A stretch of DNA of 64,000 nucleotides from JBDROU01 sp043809745 [NCBI: bacterium] (GCA_043809745.1 JBDROU010000081.1:62001-126000), one strand, 5' to 3'; shown: positions 1 through 8,938, counted from the stretch's first letter. Translations and numbers: made by a program. Notes: a model not told the origin generated them from the sequence alone.

Positions 1-1
1 G

Positions 2-769
2 ATAGAGGTCCTTAAACCAAAGACGATGAGTGTTTTAACCGATGCTGTTAGAGATGCAAAGGACAATAAGTATTCAATGGTAATCGTTGGCGGTGGTGAT
101 GGGACTATCAGTTTAGCAAGTTCTATATTAAATTATTCAGAAGTTCCTCTTATGGCAATCCCGTTAGGTACGGTAAATGCCTTCGCGAAAAATTTTAACA
201 TACCAAAAGAACCCGCGGCGGCTGTGAAATATTATGATGTTAACAGAATGAAAAAAATAGACACCGGGATTGTAAACGGACATTTCTTCTTAAATTTTAT
301 GAGTATCGGCATCGATGCGTTTGCGGTTCATCTAATGAATGAAAAGATTAAGAAGAGTATAGGCAGGTTTGCTTATATAATATCCGGGATAAGGGGTCTG
401 CTGAATAATGCCTTTATTCATCCATTTACTATCGGGCAAGAGGAGTATTTTCACTGCATAGTATCCAATGTGAAAAATTATGCGGGTTATGATATATTTG
501 CTGATGCTGATTCTCAGGACGGTGAGATGTCGTATACACTGCATGATTCTAAGCAAATACTTTCGACATTAGTATGGGCTTATGAACTTGCTAATGGGAA
601 AGTAAAAGAGTTTAACCGGCTGGGGCTTGATAATGACCTTATTATTGAGCATGAAAAACCTTTGAAAATACAAATAGACGGAGAACCGGTTGTTTTTGAT
701 AAATTAAATACTGCTAAAAATAAATTAGTTATTAAAGTTCAAAAGCAAAGTTTAAAAATATTTTATTAG
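2..769 (+). CDS. Diacylglycerol/lipid kinase family protein, 5' end outside window
   Basis: This is the C-terminal part of a diacylglycerol-kinase-like catalytic-domain protein (DAGK_cat, YegS/DgkB type), which transfers phosphate from ATP to a membrane lipid. The nucleotide-binding motif GGGDGT is clear, followed by the family pattern IPLGTVNAFAKN and the later NFMSIGIDA. The frame stays open to the window edge (I E V L K P K T before the ATG at 26), so that ATG is probably internal and the real start lies upstream. The end is intact (TAG at 767-769). The exact lipid substrate cannot be told from sequence. It faces a convergent tRNA gene. Confidence 0.85.
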   Translation: MEVLKPKTMSVLTDAVRDAKDNKYSMVIVGGGDGTISLASSILNYSEVPLMAIPLGTVNAFAKNFNIPKEPAAAVKYYDVNRMKKIDTGIVNGHFFLNFMSIGIDAFAVHLMNEKIKKSIGRFAYIISGIRGLLNNAFIHPFTIGQEEYFHCIVSNVKNYAGYDIFADADSQDGEMSYTLHDSKQILSTLVWAYELANGKVKEFNRLGLDNDLIIEHEKPLKIQIDGEPVVFDKLNTAKNKLVIKVQKQSLKIFY

Positions 770-785
770 TTCAAAAGAAATGAAA

Positions 786-871
786 TGCCGAAGGAGGGAG
801 TCGAACCCTCACGCCACCTGAGTGACTCGAGATTTTGAGTCTCGCGCGTCTGCCAGTTCCGCCACTTCGGC
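786..871 (-). tRNA. tRNA-Leu (anticodon CAA)
   Basis: Read on the minus strand, the 86-base sequence folds as a class II tRNA. The acceptor arms GCCGAAG and CTTCGGC pair, followed by discriminator A at position 786. The anticodon stem CGAGA/TCTCG encloses the loop CTCAAAA with anticodon CAA, which reads UUG. A long variable arm and a T arm with GGTTCGACTCC are present. The 3' CCA is not encoded. It lies in opposite orientation to both neighbouring protein genes. Confidence 0.95.
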
Positions 872-982
872 TTAACTAAAGATTTGCAAATTACAGCTAT
901 TGATAAGCAGTAAATTTAGAGTTTGCACACCTATAAATCTTTATTATTGTAGAAATAATTTTCTAACATTGCAAGCGATACT

Positions 983-1837
983 ATGCGTTTAGGAATTCAT
1001 TGTTCAATCAGAAATGGTTTAGTCTCTGCGGTTGAGGAAGCTAAAGCTATCGGTTGTGAGAGCATGCAGATATTTACTCGATCTCCCAGGGCTTGGAAGA
1101 CCAGAAGTATATCTGATTCAGAAGCATCAGAATTCAAGGATGCATTAATTAAATCTGATATTCATCCGCTAGTGGTTCATACTCCGTATCTGCCCAACCT
1201 GTGTTCTTCCAATGTGGAACTTTATAATCGTTCAATGAACGCGTTATCGGAAGATATTAAGCGGGGTGCAATGTTAGGCGGCAGTTATTTAATCATTCAT
1301 CCGGGATCATATTCTGAAGGTAAAACAGAGGTGGAGGGTACAAAGCAGTTAATTAGAGCGCTGAATGTTATTACAAAAGAAATACCAGATGATTTTATGA
1401 TACTTATTGAAACCATGGCTGGGGGAGGAAGACGTCTGGGAAACTCATTTTTATGGATGAGGATGGTTCTGGATAAGCTAAATAGATTGGAAACGGTGGG
1501 ATTCTGCATAGATACATGCCATCTTTACGGAGCAGGATATGACTTGTCAAAAAGTGATGCAGGGGTTATACTTAAAAGGGAAATTGAAAATACTGTTACC
1601 TGGGATAAAGTTAAAGTGGTTCATCTGAATGATTCCAAAGCAATGCTGGGTTCTCATAAGGATATGCATCAGCACATAGGCAAAGGATTTATAGGTATAA
1701 GGGGGTTTAGGGAATTTATTAATTGGCCTTCTGTGAAAAAATTAACAGGGATTTTGGAAACCCCAAAGGATTCGGAAAATGCCGATAGACGAAATTTAAC
1801 ATTATTAAGGAAATTGGATAAGAGTAAAATAAAATGA
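983..1837 (+). CDS. nfo: Endonuclease IV (AP endonuclease, deoxyribonuclease IV)
   Basis: Zinc-dependent AP endonuclease of base excision repair, cutting 5' of abasic sites. The 284-residue length matches the family. The conserved metal-ligand stretches appear in order: IHCSIRNG at the start, HTPYLPNL, IIHPGSYSEG, LIETMAGGG, GFCIDTCHLYGAGYD, VVHLNDSK, DMHQHIGKG and GILETPKD near the end. The region upstream (872-982) contains a weak possible promoter (TTGCAC at 923-928, TATTGT at 945-950). No clear Shine-Dalgarno sequence precedes the ATG. It overlaps the next gene by ATGA, so it is probably co-transcribed with a secreted protease locus of unrelated role. Confidence 0.95.
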   Translation: MRLGIHCSIRNGLVSAVEEAKAIGCESMQIFTRSPRAWKTRSISDSEASEFKDALIKSDIHPLVVHTPYLPNLCSSNVELYNRSMNALSEDIKRGAMLGGSYLIIHPGSYSEGKTEVEGTKQLIRALNVITKEIPDDFMILIETMAGGGRRLGNSFLWMRMVLDKLNRLETVGFCIDTCHLYGAGYDLSKSDAGVILKREIENTVTWDKVKVVHLNDSKAMLGSHKDMHQHIGKGFIGIRGFREFINWPSVKKLTGILETPKDSENADRRNLTLLRKLDKSKIK

Positions 1838-2304
1838 GAAAAATTATTTTGATGCTAAGCCTCTTGTTGTTGAGTTCTGCGGGAAACGCTTCGATGATGA
1901 AGTTCAACGATCAGGAATTAACTTTGGCTGCAAAAAATATTGTGCGAGGAAAAGTTGTTAAGAAAGAAAGCTTCTGGGATAAAGAAAGGTCGATTATATT
2001 TACGCGTGTAACATTGAAGACCAACGAAGTTCTGAAAGGGGCCGGAAGTGAAGAGGAAGTTGAGTTTGTAGTGCCGGGAGGAACGGTTGGCAGCTTAAAA
2101 CTTTGGATAGAGGATGCTCCAGAATTAGATGAAGGGGAGGAAGCGTTATTTTTCATACACAAAAACAAATACGGCCAGAATGTGTTAGTTGGCCTCAAAC
2201 AGGGAAAGTTAGGTCTTAAAAGCAATAATTATAATACGTTAGATGCTGACTCAAATAAAACAATGCTGCGCATAAAGAAAATTATTAAGGACCAGCAACA
2301 ATAA
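1834..2304 (+). CDS. Secreted protein of unknown function preceding a matrixin protease
   Basis: The first roughly 19 residues form a signal peptide (MRKIILMLSLLLLSSAGNAS). The mature part is a small beta-rich domain with the pattern ...VRGKVVKKESFWDKERSIIF..., then a VEFVVPGG turn and a GEEALFFI strand. Proteins of this shape are often found just before matrixin-type metalloproteases in environmental genomes. I know of no demonstrated function. It overlaps nfo by 4 bp and ends 1 bp before the protease start, so translation is probably coupled. It could be a chaperone, inhibitor or binding partner of the protease, which is inference from position only. Confidence 0.75.
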   Translation: MRKIILMLSLLLLSSAGNASMMKFNDQELTLAAKNIVRGKVVKKESFWDKERSIIFTRVTLKTNEVLKGAGSEEEVEFVVPGGTVGSLKLWIEDAPELDEGEEALFFIHKNKYGQNVLVGLKQGKLGLKSNNYNTLDADSNKTMLRIKKIIKDQQQ

Positions 2305-2305
2305 A

Positions 2306-3262
2306 ATGGTTATCAGACTAATTTCAATTATCGCGTTTTTAGTAAGTATTTTTCAAACAAGTTTGTATTCATACGAATTAATAGGAGTGAAGTGGGCAAA
2401 CAGCAATATCCCGGTAAAATACTATATCAACAATAACGGCGCCCCGATCAACGATTTACTTGCCGCTACCGCTTTCCAGACAGCTTTTAATACCTGGGAA
2501 TCCATAGAAACATCAAGTATGTATTTCAGTTACATGGGAACTACTCAGTCAGGTGTGTGGACTGACTCCGGTGGAAGCCTGACAACAGACGGGAAGAACA
2601 TCATTGGCTGGGAGTACGTTCAGTTTATGTTTGGAGCAGGTGTTCTGGGTGTTACGTTTAACTGGTTTATTCCCGGTGAAACAGAATTACTCGAATCTGA
2701 TATCGCATTTGATATTATCATGCCCTGGTCAACTACAGGTTCGGCCTCCTCATTTGACTTAGAAACAGTAGCTTTTCACGAGATAGGCCATCTTCTGGGA
2801 TTGGATCATGTGAGTAATCCAGCTGATCCGATGTATTATGCGGTAAGCCCGGGAGAGATTAAACGCTCTTTAAGTGCGGATAACATAGCCGGCATCACAT
2901 TTTTATACCCGGGCAGCAAATCCGGCAGTTCCACAACAATTATTGCTCCGGCAATACTTCATAAAAGCGGACCCAATCCGTTCAAACCTACAGCTCCCAG
3001 TGATTATACTGTAATTCCTTTTACGCTGAACGAGCCTACCCATGTACGGCTTGATATATTTAATATGGCCGGCGAACTTGTAAAAACTTTGGTTGATGAA
3101 TATCTGCCTGCAGGTTCTTACACAGGATTAGATGGGTACAGATGGTATGGTGACAATGGCGGGCCTAATGAAACAGGTGAGAAAGTAGGGAGCGGAGTAT
3201 ATATATATCAGTTGAAAACTAACTCAGGTGTTAAACTTGATAAATTAATGATTATAAGATGA
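2306..3262 (+). CDS. Secreted matrixin-type metalloprotease with FlgD/type IX-like C-terminal domain
   Basis: A signal peptide (about residues 1-22) is followed by a catalytic domain carrying the zinc motif HEIGHLLGLDH (residues 158-168) and the matrixin Met-turn region NPADPMYY. The M10 family hydrolyses proteins outside the cell. Residues about 222-318 form an Ig-like FlgD/type-IX sorting-like domain: GPNPFKPT, then IFNMAGELVKTL, GSGVYIYQL and the C-terminus DKLMIIR. A very similar tail ends the protein at 29843-31024. The stop overlaps the start of a PorV-like barrel gene by 4 bp, suggesting that the barrel acts in export or anchoring of this protease. No pro-domain cysteine switch was recognised. 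Confidence 0.9.
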   Translation: MVIRLISIIAFLVSIFQTSLYSYELIGVKWANSNIPVKYYINNNGAPINDLLAATAFQTAFNTWESIETSSMYFSYMGTTQSGVWTDSGGSLTTDGKNIIGWEYVQFMFGAGVLGVTFNWFIPGETELLESDIAFDIIMPWSTTGSASSFDLETVAFHEIGHLLGLDHVSNPADPMYYAVSPGEIKRSLSADNIAGITFLYPGSKSGSSTTIIAPAILHKSGPNPFKPTAPSDYTVIPFTLNEPTHVRLDIFNMAGELVKTLVDEYLPAGSYTGLDGYRWYGDNGGPNETGEKVGSGVYIYQLKTNSGVKLDKLMIIR

Positions 3263-4488
3263 AAAAATATTATTTTACTGCTATCATTATTTTTATCTGT
3301 GCAAAACTTATTTTTGCATCTGATATCAATTCAAAAGCAGGAACAACTGGAGCTGACTTTTTAAAGGTCCCTGCGGACAGTTTCAGCCAGGCAATGGGTG
3401 GTATGAGTTTTGGTTACGGAAGGTATGCGTCATGTTTGTTTGAAAATCCGGCATGTATGTCGTCTTTGCCGAATTCCTCATTATCGATAGGCACCAGCAA
3501 ATGGTTATTGGATTCGCAATATAATTCGGTTGCGCTGGTAATTCCACTAAGAACGGAGCAGAAGAAAAGAGCAGGCAAACAGACACAGGTAAAAGAGAAA
3601 AAAACTAGCAGAGAATATGAAAAACCTGCCGCAAAAAAAAATATCAGGAGAAAAAGCATTGCTTCAAGCAGATCGGGAAATAGAAGGGATATGTCCGGGA
3701 GATCCGCAAAGAAAAGCATTACTGGAAGGGATCACTCAAGAAAAAGCATCACCAGAAAAGGTTCGGCATACGGGTCAGGAACTTTACAGGATGCGATAGG
3801 TTTTGGCGTGATTTATTTTGATGCGGGTGAAGTAAAAGAGACCGTCATGGATACATTTGACAATATTACAGAAACAGGCAATGCGCTTGCGGCTAAGGAT
3901 CTTTGCGGTATAATCAGTTATTCCAAGGCATTAGGTTCTTGTTCAATTGGCATAAACGCAAAATATATAAAGAGGGAATTAGCGTCTGAAAAGGCCGCTG
4001 CTTTTGCGGCGGACATAGGCGCATATAAGCCTTTCCTGCTTGCTCCGGTAGAAAATACAATCTTTCTTGGCGTGGTTATAGAAAATCTCGGCGGCAAACT
4101 GGATTTTTTAAGCGAGACTCCCCATAAGGATGATTTGCCGACCCAATATGGTATTGGAGCAGTATGGAAGATACAAAAGGTATTATTCGCTTTGAATTTA
4201 AGTAAGCCTATAGATAATGATTTTAAGTCAACACTTGGATTTGAATATGATATTATGGACGAGTTTAATTTTCGCTGCGGTTATAAGATATCCGGCATAG
4301 ACAGGGATGCGATAGGGGGCAGTTTGACAGGATTTTCCGCCGGGCTAAACTTTCCTTTGAAGGTTATTAACGGTTCTATAAGCTATTCTTATGTTCCGTT
4401 CAACGAGCTCAAAACAACACACCATTTTACTCTGAATATCTGTTTCGGACAGGTTTACAGAGACGACCAGTACTGGTTTTATGAATAG
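3259..4488 (+). CDS. PorV/PorQ-like outer-membrane beta-barrel with basic insertion
   Basis: A signal peptide (residues 1-20) leads into the PorV/PorQ-family start pattern: AGTTGADFLKVPADSFSQAMGGMSFG, then LFENPACMSSLPNSSLSIG. In type IX secretion, PorV shuttles cargo and PorQ takes part in C-terminal signal processing. Alternating beta-strand segments continue to the end, as in FadL-like barrels. Residues about 98-174 are a hydrophilic Lys/Arg/Ser-rich stretch with three (R/K)KSI repeats, absent from the usual fold and probably an extended loop. The gene overlaps the matrixin gene by ATGA, pairing barrel and cargo. Function is inferred from family and context. Confidence 0.8.
   Translation: MKKYYFTAIIIFICAKLIFASDINSKAGTTGADFLKVPADSFSQAMGGMSFGYGRYASCLFENPACMSSLPNSSLSIGTSKWLLDSQYNSVALVIPLRTEQKKRAGKQTQVKEKKTSREYEKPAAKKNIRRKSIASSRSGNRRDMSGRSAKKSITGRDHSRKSITRKGSAYGSGTLQDAIGFGVIYFDAGEVKETVMDTFDNITETGNALAAKDLCGIISYSKALGSCSIGINAKYIKRELASEKAAAFAADIGAYKPFLLAPVENTIFLGVVIENLGGKLDFLSETPHKDDLPTQYGIGAVWKIQKVLFALNLSKPIDNDFKSTLGFEYDIMDEFNFRCGYKISGIDRDAIGGSLTGFSAGLNFPLKVINGSISYSYVPFNELKTTHHFTLNICFGQVYRDDQYWFYE
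3550..3780 (+). repeat. Low-complexity basic segment with KSI repeats inside barrel gene
   Basis: The DNA encodes about 77 residues dominated by K, R, S and G. Three similar units contain RKSI, KKSI and RKSI at protein residues 131-134, 151-154 and 161-164. Each is encoded by a variant of agaaaagcatt. Flanking residues return abruptly to ordinary barrel sequence, so this looks like a repeat-driven expansion of a loop. Confidence 0.6.
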
Positions 4489-4592
4489 TTTTATCAATAT
4501 TGTACTGCTGAAAACCAGGTTCTCCTAATGCGGGAATCCAACCAACATAGCCAATAAGCGGAAATAATACTGAAATAAATCCCAATACCCCC

Positions 4593-4620
4593 TTGAAATT
4601 TCCATTACAGGGGTTATACT
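4593..4620 (+). promoter_or_regulatory. Predicted sigma70-type promoter of the pilin-like operon
   Basis: TTGAAA at 4593-4598 and TATACT at 4615-4620 are separated by 16 bp. The predicted start near 4627 leaves a leader of about 130 nt before the ATG at 4759. The rest of the 270-bp gap (4489-4758) is AT-rich and I see no gene in it. Confidence 0.5.
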
Positions 4621-4722
4621 TATAGTGTGATTATTAGATGGAAATCTACTTTCAGTAAAGTATTTTTAATTGTTTTGTAAATTAATTGTAAACAAAAAAA
4701 TTCACTGCGGTTCCGGATTTTG

Positions 4723-4741
4723 AACGCTTTGAAAAAGCGTT
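4723..4741 (+). repeat. Perfect 8-bp inverted repeat in the pilin-operon leader
   Basis: aacgcttt (4723-4730) and aaagcgtt (4734-4741) are exact reverse complements with a 3-base loop. It lies 17 bp before the start codon at 4759. A T-run is lacking, so it is more likely an RNA hairpin or protein-binding site than a terminator. Confidence 0.5.
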
Positions 4742-4758
4742 TGTATTAATAAACAACT

Positions 4759-6579
4759 ATGAAAATAAATTTTACCGGCAGCCGATTTTATAAAGGCTTT
4801 ACTCTTATAGAAGTAATTAGCGCTCTTATAATTATATCCTTGCTTGCCCTGATGATCGTTAACGCAATGAAGATGGGAATGAAAGCTTATGTCAAAACAA
4901 AAGATCAGGTAGCTGGAAGCAAGATGCTGGAAATGACATTTAACAAACTTAAAACCATTGACTTTTGTCATTTGCTTCCATGCGACTCCCAGCAGCCTAA
5001 TTATGGTTTGCAGGGTACATTTTCGCAATACTCATTATTAGATGCAGGTTATTCATCAAATGGATCGGGAATAACCTTAGCCGGGACAATAGTGAGTGAA
5101 CAAGAATATAATCCATTACAACCTACAGAATACCCATTCCATGGTGTTCTAGATCAAATCAAGGCTAATTTGAAACAGAACGGTTATGACCGGTTTACTG
5201 TTGACATAACTTACATGCGGCGGGATTTGTCCGACATCAATAACAATGGCCTTTATTCCGATCTAGTTGAATACCAAGATGATGATAACGATGGCCGGGA
5301 TGATTACGAAATATTTATAGGGTTTATTGACCGGAACAGCGATGGAGATTATAATGATAAATATCGGCATTATTCAAATGCTCCTCAATGGGAATCTGAA
5401 ACCCCAAATACTCGTATTAGAAAAGTAACAGTCAAAATCTGGAAACGGGATAAAGTCATAATGCAGGGTTCAGAACTTATCTCTGCTGAAATGTTAACCG
5501 GTGATGAGGGAAATTCATTGGAGGCCAAATTAACACTGGTGTTTGATGCACCCCGTGCAAGTAGTGACGGAAGAGAATCTGCCTATTTGTATAACCGGAA
5601 TATTACCGCATGTGATCAAGCTTACTTGCTGGGAGTGAATCTGGGACTTGCCTTTCCTGCTGAGATGCCGTCGTTCCGGGCTGATCCTGCTTCAGCGCTC
5701 AGATTTATAGGAAAAACAGATCCTAATGCCACTGTCTATGTTGGCTTAGTAACAGCTTTGGACGCTTCTGTGGCGGACGTAATGGGAGATTTTAATTTTC
5801 AATCAGCTATAATAACCAGCAATTTGGTGGAAGGCAACAATTATTGCGAATCAATAGCAGTAAAAAGCAGCTCCGCTTATTCTCCTTATAAAAAATTCAA
5901 CCTTTTGCTTGATATTCATCCTCCCAATATTACTAATTGGTTGCCGGTTTCAAACGATACCATGAAGACACGTGCAGTTTCCATAGGAGCTATATTGCAA
6001 GATGTAGTCGTTTCAACCGATGTTGTTTCAGGTATTTGTAAGGAAGTTATCTATGTATCAATCAATGGTAACCCTGTAACTCATTCCTATAATAATGAAA
6101 CAGGGCTTGTTTGCGCAAGAAACAGTTCTGATAACGCAAATTTCTTAATTCTTGATGATAATCAAAGTTACGAAATTGCCGTTACAGGCGGTGATAAAGC
6201 CCACTATGCGGTACAGAAGATATGGCAGTTTAACATTGCAGAAATTCCAGTCACAGATAACAGCGTTCCATCAATAGTAATTAATGAGCCGCCTAATAAT
6301 TACTCCGGCCCAAAACCTGATGCGATAGTTGCAACATTTAGTGATAATCAAAGTGGAATTGACCCTTACAGCATAGAATTATCGATTGACGGGAATATAT
6401 ATGTTGACAGTTCCAATGTGGCTCAATATTTTGACGGTTTTTCTTCTAAATTAACGTTTCCGCTGTCTATGACCCTTGCGAGCGGGAGTTATACAATAAC
6501 AATAAAAATCAAACACTGGGCATCAGATCCTGCAGCAAATATTGAAGCAGTAAAGACCCGGGATTTTCAGATTAATTAA
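4759..6579 (+). CDS. Large prepilin-like protein with Ig-like C-terminus
   Basis: The N-terminus has a class III prepilin signal: KGFTLIEV with cleavage after the Gly and Glu at +5, then a hydrophobic helix ALIIISLLALMIVNAM. Prepilin peptidase processing and assembly in a type IV pilus or type II secretion pseudopilus are therefore expected. At 606 residues it is far longer than ordinary pilins. Residues about 150-200 hold Asp/Asn-rich segments (DINNNGLYSD, DDDNDGRDD, DRNSDGDYND) resembling thrombospondin type 3 calcium sites. Residues about 390-606 look like bacterial Ig-like domains. It is the first of three consecutive genes. No strong Shine-Dalgarno sequence is visible. Adhesin-type minor pilin is the best guess. 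Confidence 0.8.
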   Translation: MKINFTGSRFYKGFTLIEVISALIIISLLALMIVNAMKMGMKAYVKTKDQVAGSKMLEMTFNKLKTIDFCHLLPCDSQQPNYGLQGTFSQYSLLDAGYSSNGSGITLAGTIVSEQEYNPLQPTEYPFHGVLDQIKANLKQNGYDRFTVDITYMRRDLSDINNNGLYSDLVEYQDDDNDGRDDYEIFIGFIDRNSDGDYNDKYRHYSNAPQWESETPNTRIRKVTVKIWKRDKVIMQGSELISAEMLTGDEGNSLEAKLTLVFDAPRASSDGRESAYLYNRNITACDQAYLLGVNLGLAFPAEMPSFRADPASALRFIGKTDPNATVYVGLVTALDASVADVMGDFNFQSAIITSNLVEGNNYCESIAVKSSSAYSPYKKFNLLLDIHPPNITNWLPVSNDTMKTRAVSIGAILQDVVVSTDVVSGICKEVIYVSINGNPVTHSYNNETGLVCARNSSDNANFLILDDNQSYEIAVTGGDKAHYAVQKIWQFNIAEIPVTDNSVPSIVINEPPNNYSGPKPDAIVATFSDNQSGIDPYSIELSIDGNIYVDSSNVAQYFDGFSSKLTFPLSMTLASGSYTITIKIKHWASDPAANIEAVKTRDFQIN

Positions 6580-6610
6580 GATTGCTAACTAGGAAAGGGC
6601 AATATAATAC

Positions 6611-7459
6611 ATGAATGCTTATTCCAACAAGCGGTCCGGATTCACATTAATTGAAGCCGTTATAAGCTCAGCAATACTGGTAATCATAATGCTGGCTATT
6701 TCATCATTTACAAAGGATACAGCAGAAAACATTAACAGTTCAATGAAGCATATAAATGCTCTTGAAACCGGCCGGCAGGCGCTCAGAAAAATCGAGATGG
6801 CGCTCATAAATGCCAATGAATTATCCGGAGTATACGGTTCGAAAGTTACTTTTATCGCTGATTCATGCACGATGCGGTCATACGATCCGCAAGGTGATTT
6901 TGATTCAGACGGAATCACCAACAAAAATGATTCTGATGATGATAATGACTCCCACAATGCCGCACTGGCGTCTACAGCTGACAAATGGAAATACGGGTAT
7001 GATATATTTGATGACGATGATGATAATAATGGTTCAATTGATGTGATATCCAGCATATATGTGGAGAATAACACACTTGTACAGGCCACATCAGAAAACG
7101 GAGGAGACTGGGTGAAGAAAACGCTTTCAGAAGGCATTAACAGGCTTACACTTAGGTATTTTGGTTTAAAACAGGATCCCAATTGCCAGACAATCGACCT
7201 TGGAGAAGATGGCCTGCCCGGCACCGGAGATACCGGTGAAAATGACGGGATGATAACACAAGCAGAGATGATGAATGTCTCTCCGGCTAACGGCGGACAG
7301 AGCAACCTGAACGGCGTGTTTGATTTGAAGGCAGAGCGGGATTTAATCTCATCCATATACATAGAAATCGGCATAGATCTCAATGATGATGATAAGGAAG
7401 AAGAAATACTTTCTGTGGAAATCATGCCCCCGATGCTTCCATTAAAAAGGAGGTTGTAA
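6611..7459 (+). CDS. Prepilin-like protein (GspJ/PilW-like) with Asp-rich segment
   Basis: A prepilin cleavage site RSGFTLIEAV at residues 8-17 is followed by a hydrophobic helix, as in minor pseudopilins such as GspJ or PilW. Residues about 96-143 are packed with Asp and Asn (DFDSDGITNKNDSDDDND and DIFDDDDDNNGSIDV), similar to calcium-binding dockerin or thrombospondin type 3 loops. A later segment (GINRLTLRYFG) fits the beta-sheet core of GspJ-type proteins. It is 282 residues long. It starts 31 bp after the large prepilin and is followed 3 bp later by the next pilus-associated gene, so all three are likely one transcript. Confidence 0.8.
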   Translation: MNAYSNKRSGFTLIEAVISSAILVIIMLAISSFTKDTAENINSSMKHINALETGRQALRKIEMALINANELSGVYGSKVTFIADSCTMRSYDPQGDFDSDGITNKNDSDDDNDSHNAALASTADKWKYGYDIFDDDDDNNGSIDVISSIYVENNTLVQATSENGGDWVKKTLSEGINRLTLRYFGLKQDPNCQTIDLGEDGLPGTGDTGENDGMITQAEMMNVSPANGGQSNLNGVFDLKAERDLISSIYIEIGIDLNDDDKEEEILSVEIMPPMLPLKRRL

Positions 7460-7462
7460 GAG

Positions 7463-8827
7463 GTGAGTAAAAAACCTTTTATATCAGTTTTTGCTTCTCA
7501 TTGCCGCGGATCCGCGATAATGGCGGTGAGCTTGATACTGGGTTTTCTGCTTCCCGTAATGCTGATTTTTATTTACCTTGCTCCCATTTACTTAAAGAGC
7601 GGCTCCGCTGATGCGCAGATAAAAAGCGCCAGCTCACTGTCAAAAAACATGATGATTGACATCATGCGCCAGCTTTCACAGGGTTATTACCACGATCATT
7701 ACGACCCGGATTTTCTTGACAGAGAGGAAGTTTTTTACAAGTACGGTTTTTCAGATGGGGAGGTGGTAGCTGATGAACAAAACCATACACTTAATATTAC
7801 CGCGAAAGGAAAATTCGGCAAACAAACGGAACATCCTTTATATCAGAAAACTGTGCATTTTACGGTTCAATTTATATCTCCGTGGGTTCAATATGGGAAT
7901 TTCATGTATGGGGGCCTTACAATATCAGCAGTAAACATAACTTATGGAGGTCCAGTTTATGTTGGGCAACTTACTATCACAAATACCTCCAACAATAATA
8001 CATGGGTTGGCGGACCTGTTATTACAAACACCATACAATGTGATGGATCAAATCAAGTAATGCAATGTGACTTATATTGTAGCAATGGTATGACTGGGAC
8101 TATTCCAGTTACCGTGCAGGGTACTGTATACAACTATATTCCTGATGTTGACTACCCAAGAATAAGTAGTTCTTATTACAGAGATCATTGCAACAAACTC
8201 ATTGTGAATGATTCTATTATTACATTTAACGCGGATGGTACTTACACGGTACAAGAAATAAGCCCTGTTTCTTTAAACACATATATGATACCTGCTAATG
8301 GTTTGGTAATGTATGCAGCTGACTGCAATTTAACTATTACCGGAACACTTAATGGCCGCGCTACAATTGTTGCATATGATGAGGATGGCCTTGGGACTGA
8401 TGGAAAAATTTCGGTATTGCGAAATCTTGTTTATGCGCATGGAATTAGTGGTGACGGCAAATATCATGCTTCGGCAAACGATTCATTGGCAGTCATTGCT
8501 CACAGAGAACTGAGATTTGAATTTCCTGATCCACCTCCAAACACCTATAGCGTGTGTGGATTTTATTTCTTTTCTGGGGATGCTGTCGTGGATGGGCCTA
8601 ATGGTTCACCACAATATACAAATAAAAATACATTTTTCTTGTATGGGACCAGAAATTGTGGTAGCGGACCGGCTGGATGGTATGGTTCTCCGTCTTCAAT
8701 ATACAATGCTTCTGGTCACTATGATATTGGTTTTGACCGTAATTTTATCTTTGATGAGTTTTTAAAAGAATATCCTCCGCCGAACCTGCCTGAAAAACCG
8801 TATATCGTATCATTTGATATCCGCTAG
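7463..8827 (+). CDS. PilX-like pilus-associated membrane protein
   Basis: The N-terminus reads CRGSAIMAVSLILGFLLPVML, the pattern of PilX-like proteins (RGSA followed by one transmembrane helix), with no prepilin cleavage site. The rest (454 residues) is an extracytoplasmic beta-rich region with many Asn, Gly, Thr and Tyr and several Cys. It ends in a proline-rich tail (EYPPPNLPEKP). Translation starts at GTG 7463, decided by AAGGAGG at 7447-7453, which lies inside the end of the upstream gene. It probably works with the two prepilin-like proteins before it, as a pilus tip or pseudopilus component. The family assignment is from the N-terminus and context only. Confidence 0.65.
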   Translation: MSKKPFISVFASHCRGSAIMAVSLILGFLLPVMLIFIYLAPIYLKSGSADAQIKSASSLSKNMMIDIMRQLSQGYYHDHYDPDFLDREEVFYKYGFSDGEVVADEQNHTLNITAKGKFGKQTEHPLYQKTVHFTVQFISPWVQYGNFMYGGLTISAVNITYGGPVYVGQLTITNTSNNNTWVGGPVITNTIQCDGSNQVMQCDLYCSNGMTGTIPVTVQGTVYNYIPDVDYPRISSSYYRDHCNKLIVNDSIITFNADGTYTVQEISPVSLNTYMIPANGLVMYAADCNLTITGTLNGRATIVAYDEDGLGTDGKISVLRNLVYAHGISGDGKYHASANDSLAVIAHRELRFEFPDPPPNTYSVCGFYFFSGDAVVDGPNGSPQYTNKNTFFLYGTRNCGSGPAGWYGSPSSIYNASGHYDIGFDRNFIFDEFLKEYPPPNLPEKPYIVSFDIR

Positions 8828-8938
8828 ACATCTGAATAGGTAAAAACACCAAAGTTTAATTTGAATAAGTGTATAGAGAAATTAAGAGGATCATAATTAA
8901 ATTTATATTTCTGATTTTCAGGGGGGATTTGATTTTTC

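Noticed and set aside
3617-3799. Alternative + frame over the KSI-repeat region
   Set aside because: It is a 60-codon out-of-frame reading of the basic insertion. The barrel frame continues in order on both sides.
4723-4741. Inverted repeat as a terminator of the barrel gene
   Set aside because: No T-run follows, and it is 235 bp beyond the barrel stop and close to the next start codon.
6619-7425. Long open frame on the minus strand (268 codons)
   Set aside because: It is exactly antisense to the prepilin-like gene and is rich in Ser from GAT/GAC repeats read backwards. It has no domain and no ribosome site.
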